DNA of 64,000 nucleotides from an uncultured Lachnospiraceae bacterium (GCA_947178125.1 CAMWXB010000005.1:1-64000), one strand, 5' to 3'; positions 6,749-14,436 are shown, counted from the first letter of the stretch. Notes: generated by a model not told the origin, from the letters alone. Program-made: numbers and translations.

Positions 6749-8434
6749 TCATCCCTCCTTCTTTTGTAGATGTTTGAGATATTCAACAAGGATACTTACG
6801 GAAACCGTTGAATTTGTATAAAATTGTTCATAAGGCACATACGGATTTTTATGCTGATTCTTCCTGTATTCATCCGAATATATCATGTGGTAGTGTGTAT
6901 CCTTATAATCTCCGTCCGCTTCTTGATTCTCTTTAAAGCATTCTTCTTTCAGCATCCACGGCGGGCAGGTGTATCTGTACTTTACAGCAATAAGCCTGCT
7001 GCCATCCGGAAAATCATATTTGTAATACCTCGCCTGAATATTCGCATCTTCATACCACAGTCCCCATGCTTCTACATCCTCAATCCATGCCTTACGCTGC
7101 TCATTATTCTTAAATATTGGAAGTTCCGGCTGTTCCCGCTCCGATATATTATTCCCTTTCCTGATTCCGATAACGCAATATCCTGATTCCAGCGCCGAAG
7201 ATGTCTCTTCATCGTCCATATGCGATATCGTCATCTTGAGTGTCCTTCCTGTCGCTTTTCCTTTTGCAAATTCTCCGAGCGTGATATCCAGCCCTTCTTT
7301 GTAACCGTCATCTTTAAGGAGCAGGTAATTTAGCTTTCCGTCCATGATGTTCTTAAACGTCTCTTCCGCTGTACGGATATACTTCGCGCTATCCCCCATC
7401 TGTACTGGATTCTCGCTTGGCAGACATTCCATCTTTTTTTCATCTTCCATCTCGCGGAGTTTCCTTTTCGTCTCCCTGTCTATCCTGTCCTGTTCTTCTG
7501 AATACCGCTGTTCCTCCGTCTTTTCCGATTCTGCTTTATTTATGTATCTGTCGCACTTTGTACAGGTCCCCATCTTTGCATCACATACGGCGTATTCTTT
7601 ACAGGAATAGCATAACGATGTGATACCCTCCGGATGCGGTTCCTGATATTCCTCACATGATGTCTGCTGCCTCTCCTGATATTCTGTTTTTTCTTCTCCC
7701 TCCTCCTTCTCTTCTTTCATCGTCCGTACTTCCTTGTTCGTAAGTTCTCCCGATTCCTTATACTTTTCAAGCGCCGTATTCTGTTCATCGTCTTTCATTC
7801 CGCTAAGTTCATACGCCGCGGAAAAAGTCAGCCGTTCATTTTCCAGTTCTTCTTTAAATTCCGGTATCAGGTTATTATTTATCGATTCAATCTGTGCAAC
7901 TTTTGTACGCGACATTTTCAGCATCGATGCGATCACATCCCTCAGACGGCCGGAATTGATGTCATACCCTTTTATCTTCTTTCCTTCTACCTTCATTTTT
8001 TCAAGAGCCGCTTTCAGACGTCTTTCCTCTTCAAGCACATCTTTTATGCTCTTATCCCGGTACGCATTCGCAATTATGATCTCAACCTGTTCTTCCGCTT
8101 CACCCTGCGGCGTTGATAATTTGCATGTTGCTATCTCAAATTCCTTGTAGCCTTTTTCCACGAGCAATTTTAAGGCCATCCAGCGGCGTTCCCCCGCGAT
8201 TATCCGGTATTCTCCTTTTTCACATGGTTCATATACCAGTTCAAGATTCTGCTTTAATCCATACATTAGAATCTCTCCGGCCAGCTCTTCCACCGCCTCT
8301 ATGCTGTAAAAATTCTTTTCGTTTCGGTACATCTTAAAAATAGAAATATCCTTTGTGCGAAATCTCGCTCTCGGCACATCCTCAATACCTGCCTTGCTCT
8401 TTTCATTTAATACGTCCAATACCGTAAAAGCCAT
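6749..8434 (-). CDS. ParB-like nuclease/partition-domain protein with Cys cluster
   Basis: The 561-residue product has a ParB N-terminal domain (about 25-130) with the G-E-R-R-W box at 81-85, then a DNA-binding helical region around 165-215. A charged linker follows, with a compact C-x-x-C cluster at 275-294 (C-Y-S-C, C-D, C-T-K-C), then an unfamiliar C-terminal domain of about 200 residues. ParB proteins bind centromere-like sites and now are known to be CTPases. The size is about twice that of an ordinary ParB. Its partner ParA lies two genes upstream in the same transcript. Confidence 0.8.
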   Translation of the reverse strand: MAFTVLDVLNEKSKAGIEDVPRARFRTKDISIFKMYRNEKNFYSIEAVEELAGEILMYGLKQNLELVYEPCEKGEYRIIAGERRWMALKLLVEKGYKEFEIATCKLSTPQGEAEEQVEIIIANAYRDKSIKDVLEEERRLKAALEKMKVEGKKIKGYDINSGRLRDVIASMLKMSRTKVAQIESINNNLIPEFKEELENERLTFSAAYELSGMKDDEQNTALEKYKESGELTNKEVRTMKEEKEEGEEKTEYQERQQTSCEEYQEPHPEGITSLCYSCKEYAVCDAKMGTCTKCDRYINKAESEKTEEQRYSEEQDRIDRETKRKLREMEDEKKMECLPSENPVQMGDSAKYIRTAEETFKNIMDGKLNYLLLKDDGYKEGLDITLGEFAKGKATGRTLKMTISHMDDEETSSALESGYCVIGIRKGNNISEREQPELPIFKNNEQRKAWIEDVEAWGLWYEDANIQARYYKYDFPDGSRLIAVKYRYTCPPWMLKEECFKENQEADGDYKDTHYHMIYSDEYRKNQHKNPYVPYEQFYTNSTVSVSILVEYLKHLQKKEG

Positions 8435-8534
8435 TTCTTATAGAATCCTCCTGTTCTCATATTCCGCTCAATGCCTGTATAATCTCGCGGTATTCTTTTT
8501 CACGTTTCCCCGTCTGTCATGGCCCATCACCCTT

Positions 8535-8912
8535 TTACTCTGTCAATTTCTGCTTCTTTGTCTCTGTTCTTTCAACATTTATCTCTCCTTTAGCATTCTG
8601 TGATACTGAAGCTTTTACCCCACCGCGCAGGTTTAACGATATCTTTTCCATCGCTCCATCATGTATCTGCTCCACTGCTGCCCGCAGTATATCAATAGAT
8701 TTTCCCGCATCCTCCCCGAACAGCATGGAAATGTTCTTCAATGCTTTTTCTTTCCGCAGCTTTTTTTTCTGATACTCTACCGCTTCCGCACACTTACAAT
8801 TCATTACTGCCTTTTGTTCTGCCTGCTCCGGCGTCAATTCACAATCACCGTCAAGCTGTACTAATTGCCCGCAGAATCTACACTCTGCAGTCGGAATCAT
8901 CTTTTTCGTCAT
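8535..8912 (-). CDS. Zn-knuckle hypothetical protein (125 aa)
   Basis: The N terminus has C-R-F-C (about 11-14) and a C-K-C pair near residue 40, suggesting a zinc-binding module; a Lys-rich helix and a beta-rich tail follow. The start is ATG 8912, with AGGAGG six bases upstream, overlapping the ParA stop in an ATGA. Its N-terminal look resembles small phage proteins of unknown role. Gene order parA-this-parB suggests a job in partition or replication, but that is inference. Confidence 0.6.
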   Translation of the reverse strand: MTKKMIPTAECRFCGQLVQLDGDCELTPEQAEQKAVMNCKCAEAVEYQKKKLRKEKALKNISMLFGEDAGKSIDILRAAVEQIHDGAMEKISLNLRGGVKASVSQNAKGEINVERTETKKQKLTE

Positions 8913-9703
8913 CTGCTGCCTCCTGTTCTTTTCTCTTCTCCTATCAGTTCCGCAACGATCTCTTTGTAATCCTGTGTCACAATTCCCCTTTTCGAGAACT
9001 CCGGCAGCGGTTTCATTGCCATGCTCGCCTTCTCTGCTATGATTGACCGCCGAATCGGTGTCTTGAACACATCGAAACCGGATGACTTTTTCAACCATTC
9101 CTCAACCTCAAGGGAAGTCTTGTTTTTCTGCCGCATGGTCATTACCACCTTTATCCGCATGTCCGGATTCATCCTTCTTAAATCCTCTACCTGCTCCGCA
9201 AGGTTATAAAGTGCGTCGTTCTCATATCCCCCGACTTTCACGGGCGCAATGATCAGTTCCGTTGCAAGAAGGATATTGATTACGATCATATCCAGCAGAC
9301 GCCCGCAGTCACAAATACAGTAATCATACGCATCCGCAACTTCATGAAGCGCATCCCGCAGCCTCGTCACCTGATTTTCTTCCTGTTTCATCAGCAGGAA
9401 CATATCTGTACGCATCAGATATCCATTAGCCGGAATGATATCGATATTCTTGTATCGTGTCGCCTTTATAAGCTCCGATGTTTTGTAATCACCTCCGACG
9501 TTTATATGCCGCTCTAACAATTCGCTCATTCCGATGCCTTCCGGTTCATACTCCCCGAAAGTCCTTGATGTGTCGCCCTGTGCGTCGCCGTCTATCACAA
9601 GCACACGTTTCCCGTGTTCCTCCCCCAGTATGTACGCAATCGAATCCGCTGTCGTAGTCTTTCCGATGCCGCCCTTCGGAGACATCACCGCAATCATCTT
9701 CAT
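8909..9703 (-). CDS. ParA/Soj-family partition ATPase
   Basis: The 264-residue protein has the deviant Walker A K-G-G-I-G-K-T-T (10-17) with both signature lysines, a D-G-D-A-Q-G-D-T Walker A' segment near 40-47 and a C-D-C-G Walker B region. ParA ATPases move ParB-bound DNA along the nucleoid so that daughter cells inherit it. An AAGGAGG site precedes ATG 9703. A partition pair in an element that also has an integrase suggests a plasmid-like phase. Confidence 0.9.
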   Translation of the reverse strand: MKMIAVMSPKGGIGKTTTADSIAYILGEEHGKRVLVIDGDAQGDTSRTFGEYEPEGIGMSELLERHINVGGDYKTSELIKATRYKNIDIIPANGYLMRTDMFLLMKQEENQVTRLRDALHEVADAYDYCICDCGRLLDMIVINILLATELIIAPVKVGGYENDALYNLAEQVEDLRRMNPDMRIKVVMTMRQKNKTSLEVEEWLKKSSGFDVFKTPIRRSIIAEKASMAMKPLPEFSKRGIVTQDYKEIVAELIGEEKRTGGSR

Positions 9704-9867
9704 CCTTTTTCCTCCTTACATAACTTTTGTTTTTCCGTTAATCCTTTTTTACCGCATCCACACCGGCTCATTGCTGCTTTATCCTTCCCCACCCAGTAGA
9801 GCAGATATCCTGCAGAAATAAATATCACGGACGCGATCAGGACTGCTGCCACGATTCCCTTTTTCAC
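9700..9867 (-). CDS. Small single-pass membrane protein with Cys tail (55 aa)
   Basis: The protein starts with M-K-K and has one membrane helix (about residues 5-25), then a cytoplasmic or external tail with C-G-C-G. GTG at 9867 is the best start: AAGGAGG lies eight bases upstream, and the GTGA overlaps the upstream stop by four bases. An ATG at 9906 has no ribosome site. The function is unknown. It is translated in the same operon as ParA. Confidence 0.6.
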   Translation of the reverse strand: MKKGIVAAVLIASVIFISAGYLLYWVGKDKAAMSRCGCGKKGLTEKQKLCKEEKG

Positions 9868-10133
9868 GCTCCCTGCCTCCTTTTCCTTCTTTTCCTCTCC
9901 GTACATCCGAATACCGCTTCATATTCTGATACGATACCTGCATCCGTTATGAACCGGACTTCATACCAGTAATTTCTTTCTGTATCCACATAGATGTCAT
10001 AGAGTTTTCTCTTTCTCTGTACTGTTCCGATAAATTCTGTCTCAAGTTCCTCTGCTTCCCATCCGTCCCGGTTCTCATAGCTGTATGCCTTTTTCAGACA
10101 TTCCTCAAGCTGTGCCTGCGTATACTTCATCAT
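9864..10133 (-). CDS. Hypothetical element protein (89 aa)
   Basis: Unrecognised protein with an N-terminal helix (T-Q-A-Q-L-E-E-C-L-K-K-A), a beta-rich middle with aromatic residues and a basic C-terminal tail. GAGGGGG precedes the tandem ATG start. It overlaps the next gene by four bases, so it belongs to the replication operon, but nothing points to a specific role. Confidence 0.55.
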   Translation of the reverse strand: MMKYTQAQLEECLKKAYSYENRDGWEAEELETEFIGTVQRKRKLYDIYVDTERNYWYEVRFITDAGIVSEYEAVFGCTERKRRKRRQGA

Positions 10134-10143
10134 GTGCCCCCTC

Positions 10144-10569
10144 TTATTGCCCCATCTTTAAGATACTGTTATTCTGAATACTCATTTGTGAACCGCTTTT
10201 CAGCGTCAGATATTCCTCGATCACGCCGACAGCGGTATCTGCAGAATAACAAGTCGCGACAAAATGTCCTGCTACCGCCATATCCTTTAAGAACTCCTTC
10301 TGTGTGACCTGCTGTCTGTTCTGGCCGTATTTCATCTCTATGTACAGCCCACAGTAGATTCCTTTCGGATATGGCAGACACAGGTCTGCTACACCGGCTT
10401 TAACTCCCATCTGTTTCAGCTTTACCGCCTCTAACCGGTTCCTGCTGCCTCCGTTCGGGCAATGATGCAGCCACTTTAACTCTGGATAACGGCCCGTATG
10501 ATATTGCGCCCATTGTATCACTGCCGCCTGCTCCGTATCCTCGCTTCTTTTCGCATATCTCATATCCAT
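10144..10569 (-). CDS. VRR-NUC domain nuclease
   Basis: The 141-residue protein matches the small stand-alone VRR-NUC nucleases of phages: E-x-x-Q-A-A-V-I-Q-W near the N terminus, P-N-G-G at about 40-43, G-x-x-A-G-V-A-D-L-C-L-P at 56-67 with the active-site Asp, and Y-I-E-M-K with catalytic Glu and Lys. These enzymes cut or resolve branched DNA. The start ATG 10569 follows GAGGGG; the open frame upstream to 10686 lacks a ribosome site and overlaps the hydrolase gene. It lies between the Rep and ParA genes. Confidence 0.85.
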   Translation of the reverse strand: MDMRYAKRSEDTEQAAVIQWAQYHTGRYPELKWLHHCPNGGSRNRLEAVKLKQMGVKAGVADLCLPYPKGIYCGLYIEMKYGQNRQQVTQKEFLKDMAVAGHFVATCYSADTAVGVIEEYLTLKSGSQMSIQNNSILKMGQ

Positions 10570-10597
10570 CTTGGTTTCCCCTCTCATTTTTTCTCTG

Positions 10598-11224
10598 CTA
10601 TTCCCTGCTAAAATAATGGTTCCCGATAACGATGTATGGCGTTCCGAATGTGTGGAAATGCCCTTCCCGAAAATACACGACATCATACGGCAAAATGCTT
10701 TCGTTCAATGCTTCCTGTACTGCCTCCATACATTCTGTATCTAACGGGGCCGCGCCTGACGCCCCATAGGTGGAAAAAGCATTTTCCTGTCCGATTACAG
10801 CTTCTATTGTGTCCGGGAAACTACTGGATTCTACCCGGTTCAGTATCACTTCTGCGACTGCTACCTTTCCCTCAAAAGCCTCTGTCTTTGCCTCTGAAAA
10901 TACAATCCTCGCCATCGCATCGAACTCCGAAAATGATATGTAATCTATCTCATTCCGGCCGTATACCGGTATCATTCCGTCTTTATGCGGTCTTACCCAG
11001 CTTGCCGGCATCGTTTCCCACGCTCTTTCCTTTGTCTGCCTAATGAGCTCTTCCGCATGGAGCGATATTTCCAGCGTGGTCATTGACGCCTGCTGCCACT
11101 CATTACCTGCTTGTCCGCCTTTTTTTACCGCTTCCGCCAATATCATGATGATGACTGTTTCCACCGCTATCAATACGGCCGCTTTCCATAGCAGTCTTTT
11201 CCAATTTCCCAGACGCTTTTTCAT
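10598..11224 (-). CDS. SleB-type (Hydrolase_2) cell-wall hydrolase, membrane anchored
   Basis: The 208-residue protein has a basic start, one membrane helix (about 12-31) and a C-terminal Hydrolase_2 domain: F-D-A-M-A-R-I-V-F-S-E-A followed by A-E-V-I-L-N-R-V, the pattern of SleB/CwlJ enzymes that cleave spore-cortex or cell-wall peptidoglycan. ATG 11224 is preferred, with GGAGG upstream; its first 120 bases overlap the 3' end of rep. Such a hydrolase inside a replication module, in an element that has split a SleC-type cortex gene, is unusual. It may instead be a lysis or DNA-entry enzyme. Confidence 0.82.
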   Translation of the reverse strand: MKKRLGNWKRLLWKAAVLIAVETVIIMILAEAVKKGGQAGNEWQQASMTTLEISLHAEELIRQTKERAWETMPASWVRPHKDGMIPVYGRNEIDYISFSEFDAMARIVFSEAKTEAFEGKVAVAEVILNRVESSSFPDTIEAVIGQENAFSTYGASGAAPLDTECMEAVQEALNESILPYDVVYFREGHFHTFGTPYIVIGNHYFSRE

Positions 11225-12161
11225 TGTCCTTTTTCCTCCGCATTCGTGCATGTATATAAAACATCCCGTTAAAGCCGTTGTAATAGACCTCCGCATTCGC
11301 GAAATCGTGGTCGGGATACCAGCCCGAAACAATCTCCCCGATAGCACCCTGATTCTTTACCATTCCATCTACATATGTGCCAATTTTTTTATAATTTCCC
11401 TGCCCTTTTTTCTGTTGCTTGGAATGCACCACTCTGATATCCGGTTTTTTCAATCCTTTTGAACTATTCCACCGGCGTTCCGACTTGATACGGTCCTTTT
11501 CTTTTACGATATAATTTGCCAGACCTGACAGGCCGTTTTCATCTTTCCGCAGTTTCCGCACTTCATTCCGGCTCGACTGCTTCCAGCATGATTCCACGGT
11601 GTCCATATCCAGTGCACCGTCCATCACCATATGATGATGCCATCTGATCTCTGCGCCTGGGTCATATTCCGTTACATAGATGTATTTCGCATTCGGAAGG
11701 CCGCGCTTTCTCCGCTGGTAATTTATGCGGCTTATGTACTTCTGCATGTTCTTTATCGCTGTATCAATATCTCCGTCCGGCGGTAGATGCGCATCATCAT
11801 ATGTCAACGTTATCCAGATATCCCCATCGTCAAAGTTCTGGTTTATCAGCCGTTCTACATACTTCTTTGCATTCTTATCATTTAGATTTTTCTGCGCCCG
11901 GCTGTTATCCCTCTTGACCAGCCCTTCCGCCGGTATATCATCTTTACGGGTAAACTGCGGATATATCTCCAGTTCCAGCTGCTCACCGGCTCTTATCTCC
12001 TTTAAGGCGTGTACCGTTCTTTTCCTTCCGGAAGACATGGAAAGCATCTGTTCTACCATCCACTCGTGCATATCTTCCAGTTCTTTGTTGTAGGCCGCTT
12101 CATAATCGTATGGAATGAACGGTTCTCTCTTCTTTTTCTCCTGCTGCCTCTTCTCCTTCAT
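11103..12161 (-). CDS. HUH rolling-circle replication initiator (Rep)
   Basis: The 352-residue protein has the three HUH Rep motifs in order: W-I-T-L-T-Y (116-121), R-W-H-H-H-M-V-M (173-180) as the metal-binding HUH motif, and N-Y-I-V-K (216-220) with the nicking Tyr217. Such endonucleases nick one strand at the origin and stay covalently attached while it is copied. The start ATG 12161 follows AGGA at nine bases. The C-terminal tail overlaps the hydrolase gene. Its origin may be the hairpin-rich DNA just upstream (12,389-12,500). Confidence 0.85.
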   Translation of the reverse strand: MKEKRQQEKKKREPFIPYDYEAAYNKELEDMHEWMVEQMLSMSSGRKRTVHALKEIRAGEQLELEIYPQFTRKDDIPAEGLVKRDNSRAQKNLNDKNAKKYVERLINQNFDDGDIWITLTYDDAHLPPDGDIDTAIKNMQKYISRINYQRRKRGLPNAKYIYVTEYDPGAEIRWHHHMVMDGALDMDTVESCWKQSSRNEVRKLRKDENGLSGLANYIVKEKDRIKSERRWNSSKGLKKPDIRVVHSKQQKKGQGNYKKIGTYVDGMVKNQGAIGEIVSGWYPDHDFANAEVYYNGFNGMFYIHARMRRKKDNEKASGKLEKTAMESGRIDSGGNSHHHDIGGSGKKRRTSR

Positions 12162-12281
12162 CTGACACCATCCTGTTATATCTTTTTTATACCTTTTTCA
12201 CTTATTTGTTACTATCAATTACAAGGCCGGAAAAAAGTGCTGAATCCCTTGAAAATATGCGGTTTTCTTTCTATCTGCCGC

Positions 12282-12310
12282 TTGCTTTTTTGTGTCAGAT
12301 TTGCTATAAT
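12282..12310 (+). promoter_or_regulatory. Strong sigma-A-type promoter for a small RNA
   Basis: TTGCTT (12282-12287), a 17-base spacer and a perfect TATAAT (12305-12310). It points rightward, opposite to rep, and no reading frame with a ribosome site follows before the terminator at 12,356-12,388. Confidence 0.65.
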
Positions 12311-12316
12311 AAATAT

Positions 12317-12388
12317 GACCTTAATACAAATCTTACTGACACACTGATTTGTACCGGATGACTACTCACAATAGTCATCCATTTTTTT
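12317..12388 (+). ncRNA. Putative ~70-nt small RNA ahead of rep
   Basis: A near-consensus promoter is followed within 40-50 bases by a perfect 9-bp hairpin (GGATGACTA / TAGTCATCC, 12356-12380) and a run of seven T. The unit is transcribed away from rep, with no overlap to the rep coding region but possible overlap with its leader. Plasmids and phages often use such RNAs to control copy number or immunity. The transcript ends are predicted from sequence. Confidence 0.55.
12356..12388 (+). terminator. Rho-independent terminator of the small RNA
   Basis: A perfect 9-bp stem with the seven-base loop CTCACAA is followed by ATTTTTTT. This is a canonical intrinsic terminator in the rightward direction. 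Confidence 0.8.
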
Positions 12389-12502
12389 GTCTTTATATTC
12401 GGCTTGCCATCGTCAGGCACAAGGTCGCCATCCTTGCACGACGGGGAAGCTGTCAGCTTCCCCGTTTCGGCATATCTCTATGTTTGTCCTACGCTTAACC
12501 GC
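12389..12502. other. Hairpin-rich intergenic DNA, candidate replication origin
   Basis: The stretch holds a perfect 10-bp stem ACGGGGAAGC/GCTTCCCCGT (12441-12465, loop TGTCA) and, just before it, a CAAGG/CCTTG stem. It is much richer in GC and structure than its surroundings and lies upstream of the HUH Rep gene. HUH proteins nick in or near hairpins, so this is a candidate double-strand origin. No known nick-site consensus was recognised. Confidence 0.4.
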
Positions 12503-12646
12503 TTACGCGGTCTTATCCTTTGCTTTCTCTACCTTGTAGATTTTAAGATCTTGTACGGTACCGCCCAGCTGGTGTGCAAGTAATCTTGCCAGACTTTCCA
12601 TCCAGCTTTCCGCCGTGATTTTTGTCGATGTACTTGTATCGTTCAT
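12503..12646 (-). CDS. Small conserved-looking protein (47 aa)
   Basis: The 47-codon frame starts at ATG 12646 with AAAAGGGGG eight bases upstream. The product begins M-N-D-T-S-T-S-T and has an amphipathic helix (W-M-E-S-L-A-R-L-L-A-H-Q-L). I do not recognise it. It lies just upstream of the structured DNA before rep and may be in the same transcript. A small hairpin (ACCGC/GCGGT) spans its stop codon. Confidence 0.5.
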   Translation of the reverse strand: MNDTSTSTKITAESWMESLARLLAHQLGGTVQDLKIYKVEKAKDKTA

Positions 12647-12734
12647 ACCCAAACCCCCTTTTGAAATTAATATGTGTGTACAGATTGTCTCTATGTTGCC
12701 TATTTTTTTACAAAATAAGGCTCGCTTTACTTCG

Positions 12735-12920
12735 CTACTGATTTACACAACACATTTTCTTTGCGTATGCACCCAGCCGCATTTGAAACTTTTCTACGCT
12801 ATTTACTGCCCGCTGCGACACATCTTTCAAATTGACTTCTACTTCTACTTTTTTACCATCATCCGTGATCAGATGTTTCGTAAATAAATCACAATTATTT
12901 CTTCCTTTTACATTTGCCAT
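12735..12920 (-). CDS. Hypothetical small protein (61 aa)
   Basis: Unrecognised 61-residue basic protein with C-D near the N terminus and C-C near the C terminus. The start ATG 12920 follows GAGG at eight bases. It appears to be the first gene of the leftward replication operon. Its promoter would lie at about 12,930-12,990, shared with the divergent gene at 13,028. Confidence 0.55.
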   Translation of the reverse strand: MANVKGRNNCDLFTKHLITDDGKKVEVEVNLKDVSQRAVNSVEKFQMRLGAYAKKMCCVNQ

Positions 12921-13027
12921 TTTTCTTACCTCACTTTTAATTTATTGATGTTGTATTCCGAACATTTCTGCTATACTGTACTCACAGGCACCCTCCAGTG
13001 CTGAATACACAAGAAGGGAATTTGGGT

Positions 13028-13351
13028 ATGAATCTTGATAAAAACTCCATCAAAATACTGCGTTGTTTTATAAAAAATGAAAATATTCTTACACTTGAAC
13101 AACTAACAGTTTTGACTCATTTCGATAGCAATGATATTCTTGAACGCTTAGTCTATTTGTGGAAAAATAAATTAATCCGTGTTGTCGATTTTGAACAACC
13201 CCCTCTTTTACCTGAAGACGGACAATTTCAAATAACAATAGCGGGGAAAATTTATATGTCGCAACGTCCCAAAAACATTATTCTTACTTGGCTCCCACTG
13301 GCTTTATCTACTATTGCCATTGTTATCTCAATCATTGCATTATTTCAATAA
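13028..13351 (+). CDS. Membrane-tethered winged-helix-like protein (107 aa)
   Basis: The N-terminal 75 residues look like a winged helix (L-T-L-E-Q-L-T-V-L-T-H-F then I-L-E-R-L-V-Y-L, ending in a short beta wing and A-G-K-I-Y). A single hydrophobic helix at the C terminus (about 85-106) would anchor it in the membrane. ATG 13028 follows AAGGG. The fold call is from secondary-structure pattern only. A membrane-tethered small DNA-binding protein next to a lipoprotein gene could sense surface events such as superinfection, but that is inference. Confidence 0.55.
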   Translation: MNLDKNSIKILRCFIKNENILTLEQLTVLTHFDSNDILERLVYLWKNKLIRVVDFEQPPLLPEDGQFQITIAGKIYMSQRPKNIILTWLPLALSTIAIVISIIALFQ

Positions 13352-13452
13352 AGCGATGATTGAAATGATTAATGCACATACAGACACTAAATATTCAAAA
13401 AATACAAGTTTCTTTCCTAACATCTCCACCTTCACCGCCCCTCATTATTTCC

Positions 13453-13481
13453 TTGCTTTTTTACCGATTATTTTTTATACT
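13453..13481 (+). promoter_or_regulatory. Promoter of the lipoprotein gene
   Basis: TTGCTT (13453-13458), a 17-base spacer and TATACT (13476-13481) lie 36 bases upstream of the lipoprotein start, so this gene can be expressed on its own in the lysogen. Confidence 0.6.
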
Positions 13482-13516
13482 GAAATCAAAATACCAAAGA
13501 AAGGAAATTTCATATT

Positions 13517-14119
13517 ATGAAACATTCAAAAATTATTATTTTTTTATTTGCATTATTACTTTTATTAACAGCTTGCGGAAATGATATCTCAACCCAGGAT
13601 TACATTAATGTTGTTACTGAAAACAAAGCACTGAAAGAACAGGTTGACACTCTATCTGCAGAAAACCAAGCCTTATCTGCTGAAAATGAATCCTTGTCCG
13701 TTGATTTGCTCGATGCGGAAGCTGAAAAAACAATAGAATCACTTCCTATGGAATATTTTAATGCGTGGGCAATTACTTCTTTTGGAGATAACAGCATTTG
13801 CTTAATGAGTGCTGATGCCCTTCACTTGCAATGTATCGCTGGAAATACTTATTCAATTTCCGAAGAAGGCATATCGACCTTATGGTCAGACTTGCTTGCT
13901 TCATTAAAAACCCTTTCAGTGGTAAAAATTCCCAGTTCATGTGAAACCATCTCTATTAGTTTCCTCGACCCCTCTGGCACACACATCATCGATTACTATC
14001 TAAATATAGGCAACAGTACGAACGAAAATTTGGTAAATTCTATAATGTGTAATGTAATGTATATAGATGAAATTACTATCTACATGGATAAAATTGCTAA
14101 TGACAATACGAACAATTAG
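13517..14119 (+). CDS. Lipoprotein of unknown function
   Basis: The 200-residue product has a lipoprotein signal: a lysine, a hydrophobic stretch and the lipobox L-L-T-A-C with the lipidated Cys at residue 20. A short coiled coil follows, with a repeated L-S-A-E-N pattern (about 44-58), then a globular domain without recognised motifs. It has its own promoter and terminator, which is typical of lysogenic-conversion genes. It might alter the cell surface or block superinfection; this is a guess from context. Confidence 0.7.
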   Translation: MKHSKIIIFLFALLLLLTACGNDISTQDYINVVTENKALKEQVDTLSAENQALSAENESLSVDLLDAEAEKTIESLPMEYFNAWAITSFGDNSICLMSADALHLQCIAGNTYSISEEGISTLWSDLLASLKTLSVVKIPSSCETISISFLDPSGTHIIDYYLNIGNSTNENLVNSIMCNVMYIDEITIYMDKIANDNTNN

Positions 14120-14163
14120 CATTTAAACTTCTTGTATCTTTGCCATCTTCGTTTTTTACCATT

Positions 14164-14197
14164 AAAGGCTGTTTCATATAATGAGCAGTCTTTTTTT
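14164..14197 (+). terminator. Terminator after the lipoprotein gene
   Basis: AAAGGCTG (14164-14171) pairs with CAGTCTTT (with one G-T pair), followed by a run of T to 14197. It ends the lipoprotein transcript before the convergent Cro-like gene. Confidence 0.7.
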
Positions 14198-14211
14198 GTG
14201 TTTTCTTCCTA

Positions 14212-14436
14212 CTAAGCCGTACTACACTCCTTAAATAAAACTCTAATATCTGTTTCTGGAAAACACTTTTGTTGAATATTGAATGCCTCCACTAAACTTA
14301 TAGGAGACCTCCCAGATAATTTTCTTGAAAGTGTTTCCCGATTCATACCTATATTTTTTGCTACATCAAGAATGGTTAAATTATTCTTTGCCATCTCAAT
14401 TCTCACATTTTCATATATCACACAATTTCTTTTCAT
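14212..14436 (-). CDS. Cro-like helix-turn-helix regulator (74 aa)
   Basis: The protein has an XRE/Cro-type helix-turn-helix (residues about 20-45: L-T-I-L-D-V-A-K-N-I-G-M-N-R-E-T-L-S-R-K). ATG 14436, with GGAGG six bases upstream, is preferred over an in-frame ATG at 14457. It is divergent from the CI-like gene, with a 141-base operator region between them, so the pair forms the lysogeny switch. Confidence 0.75.
   Translation of the reverse strand: MKRNCVIYENVRIEMAKNNLTILDVAKNIGMNRETLSRKLSGRSPISLVEAFNIQQKCFPETDIRVLFKECSTA

Noticed and set aside
8451-8534. Short frame between the ParB-like gene and the Zn-knuckle gene
   Set aside because: Possible starts lack a ribosome site at proper spacing, and the longest frame is under 20 codons.
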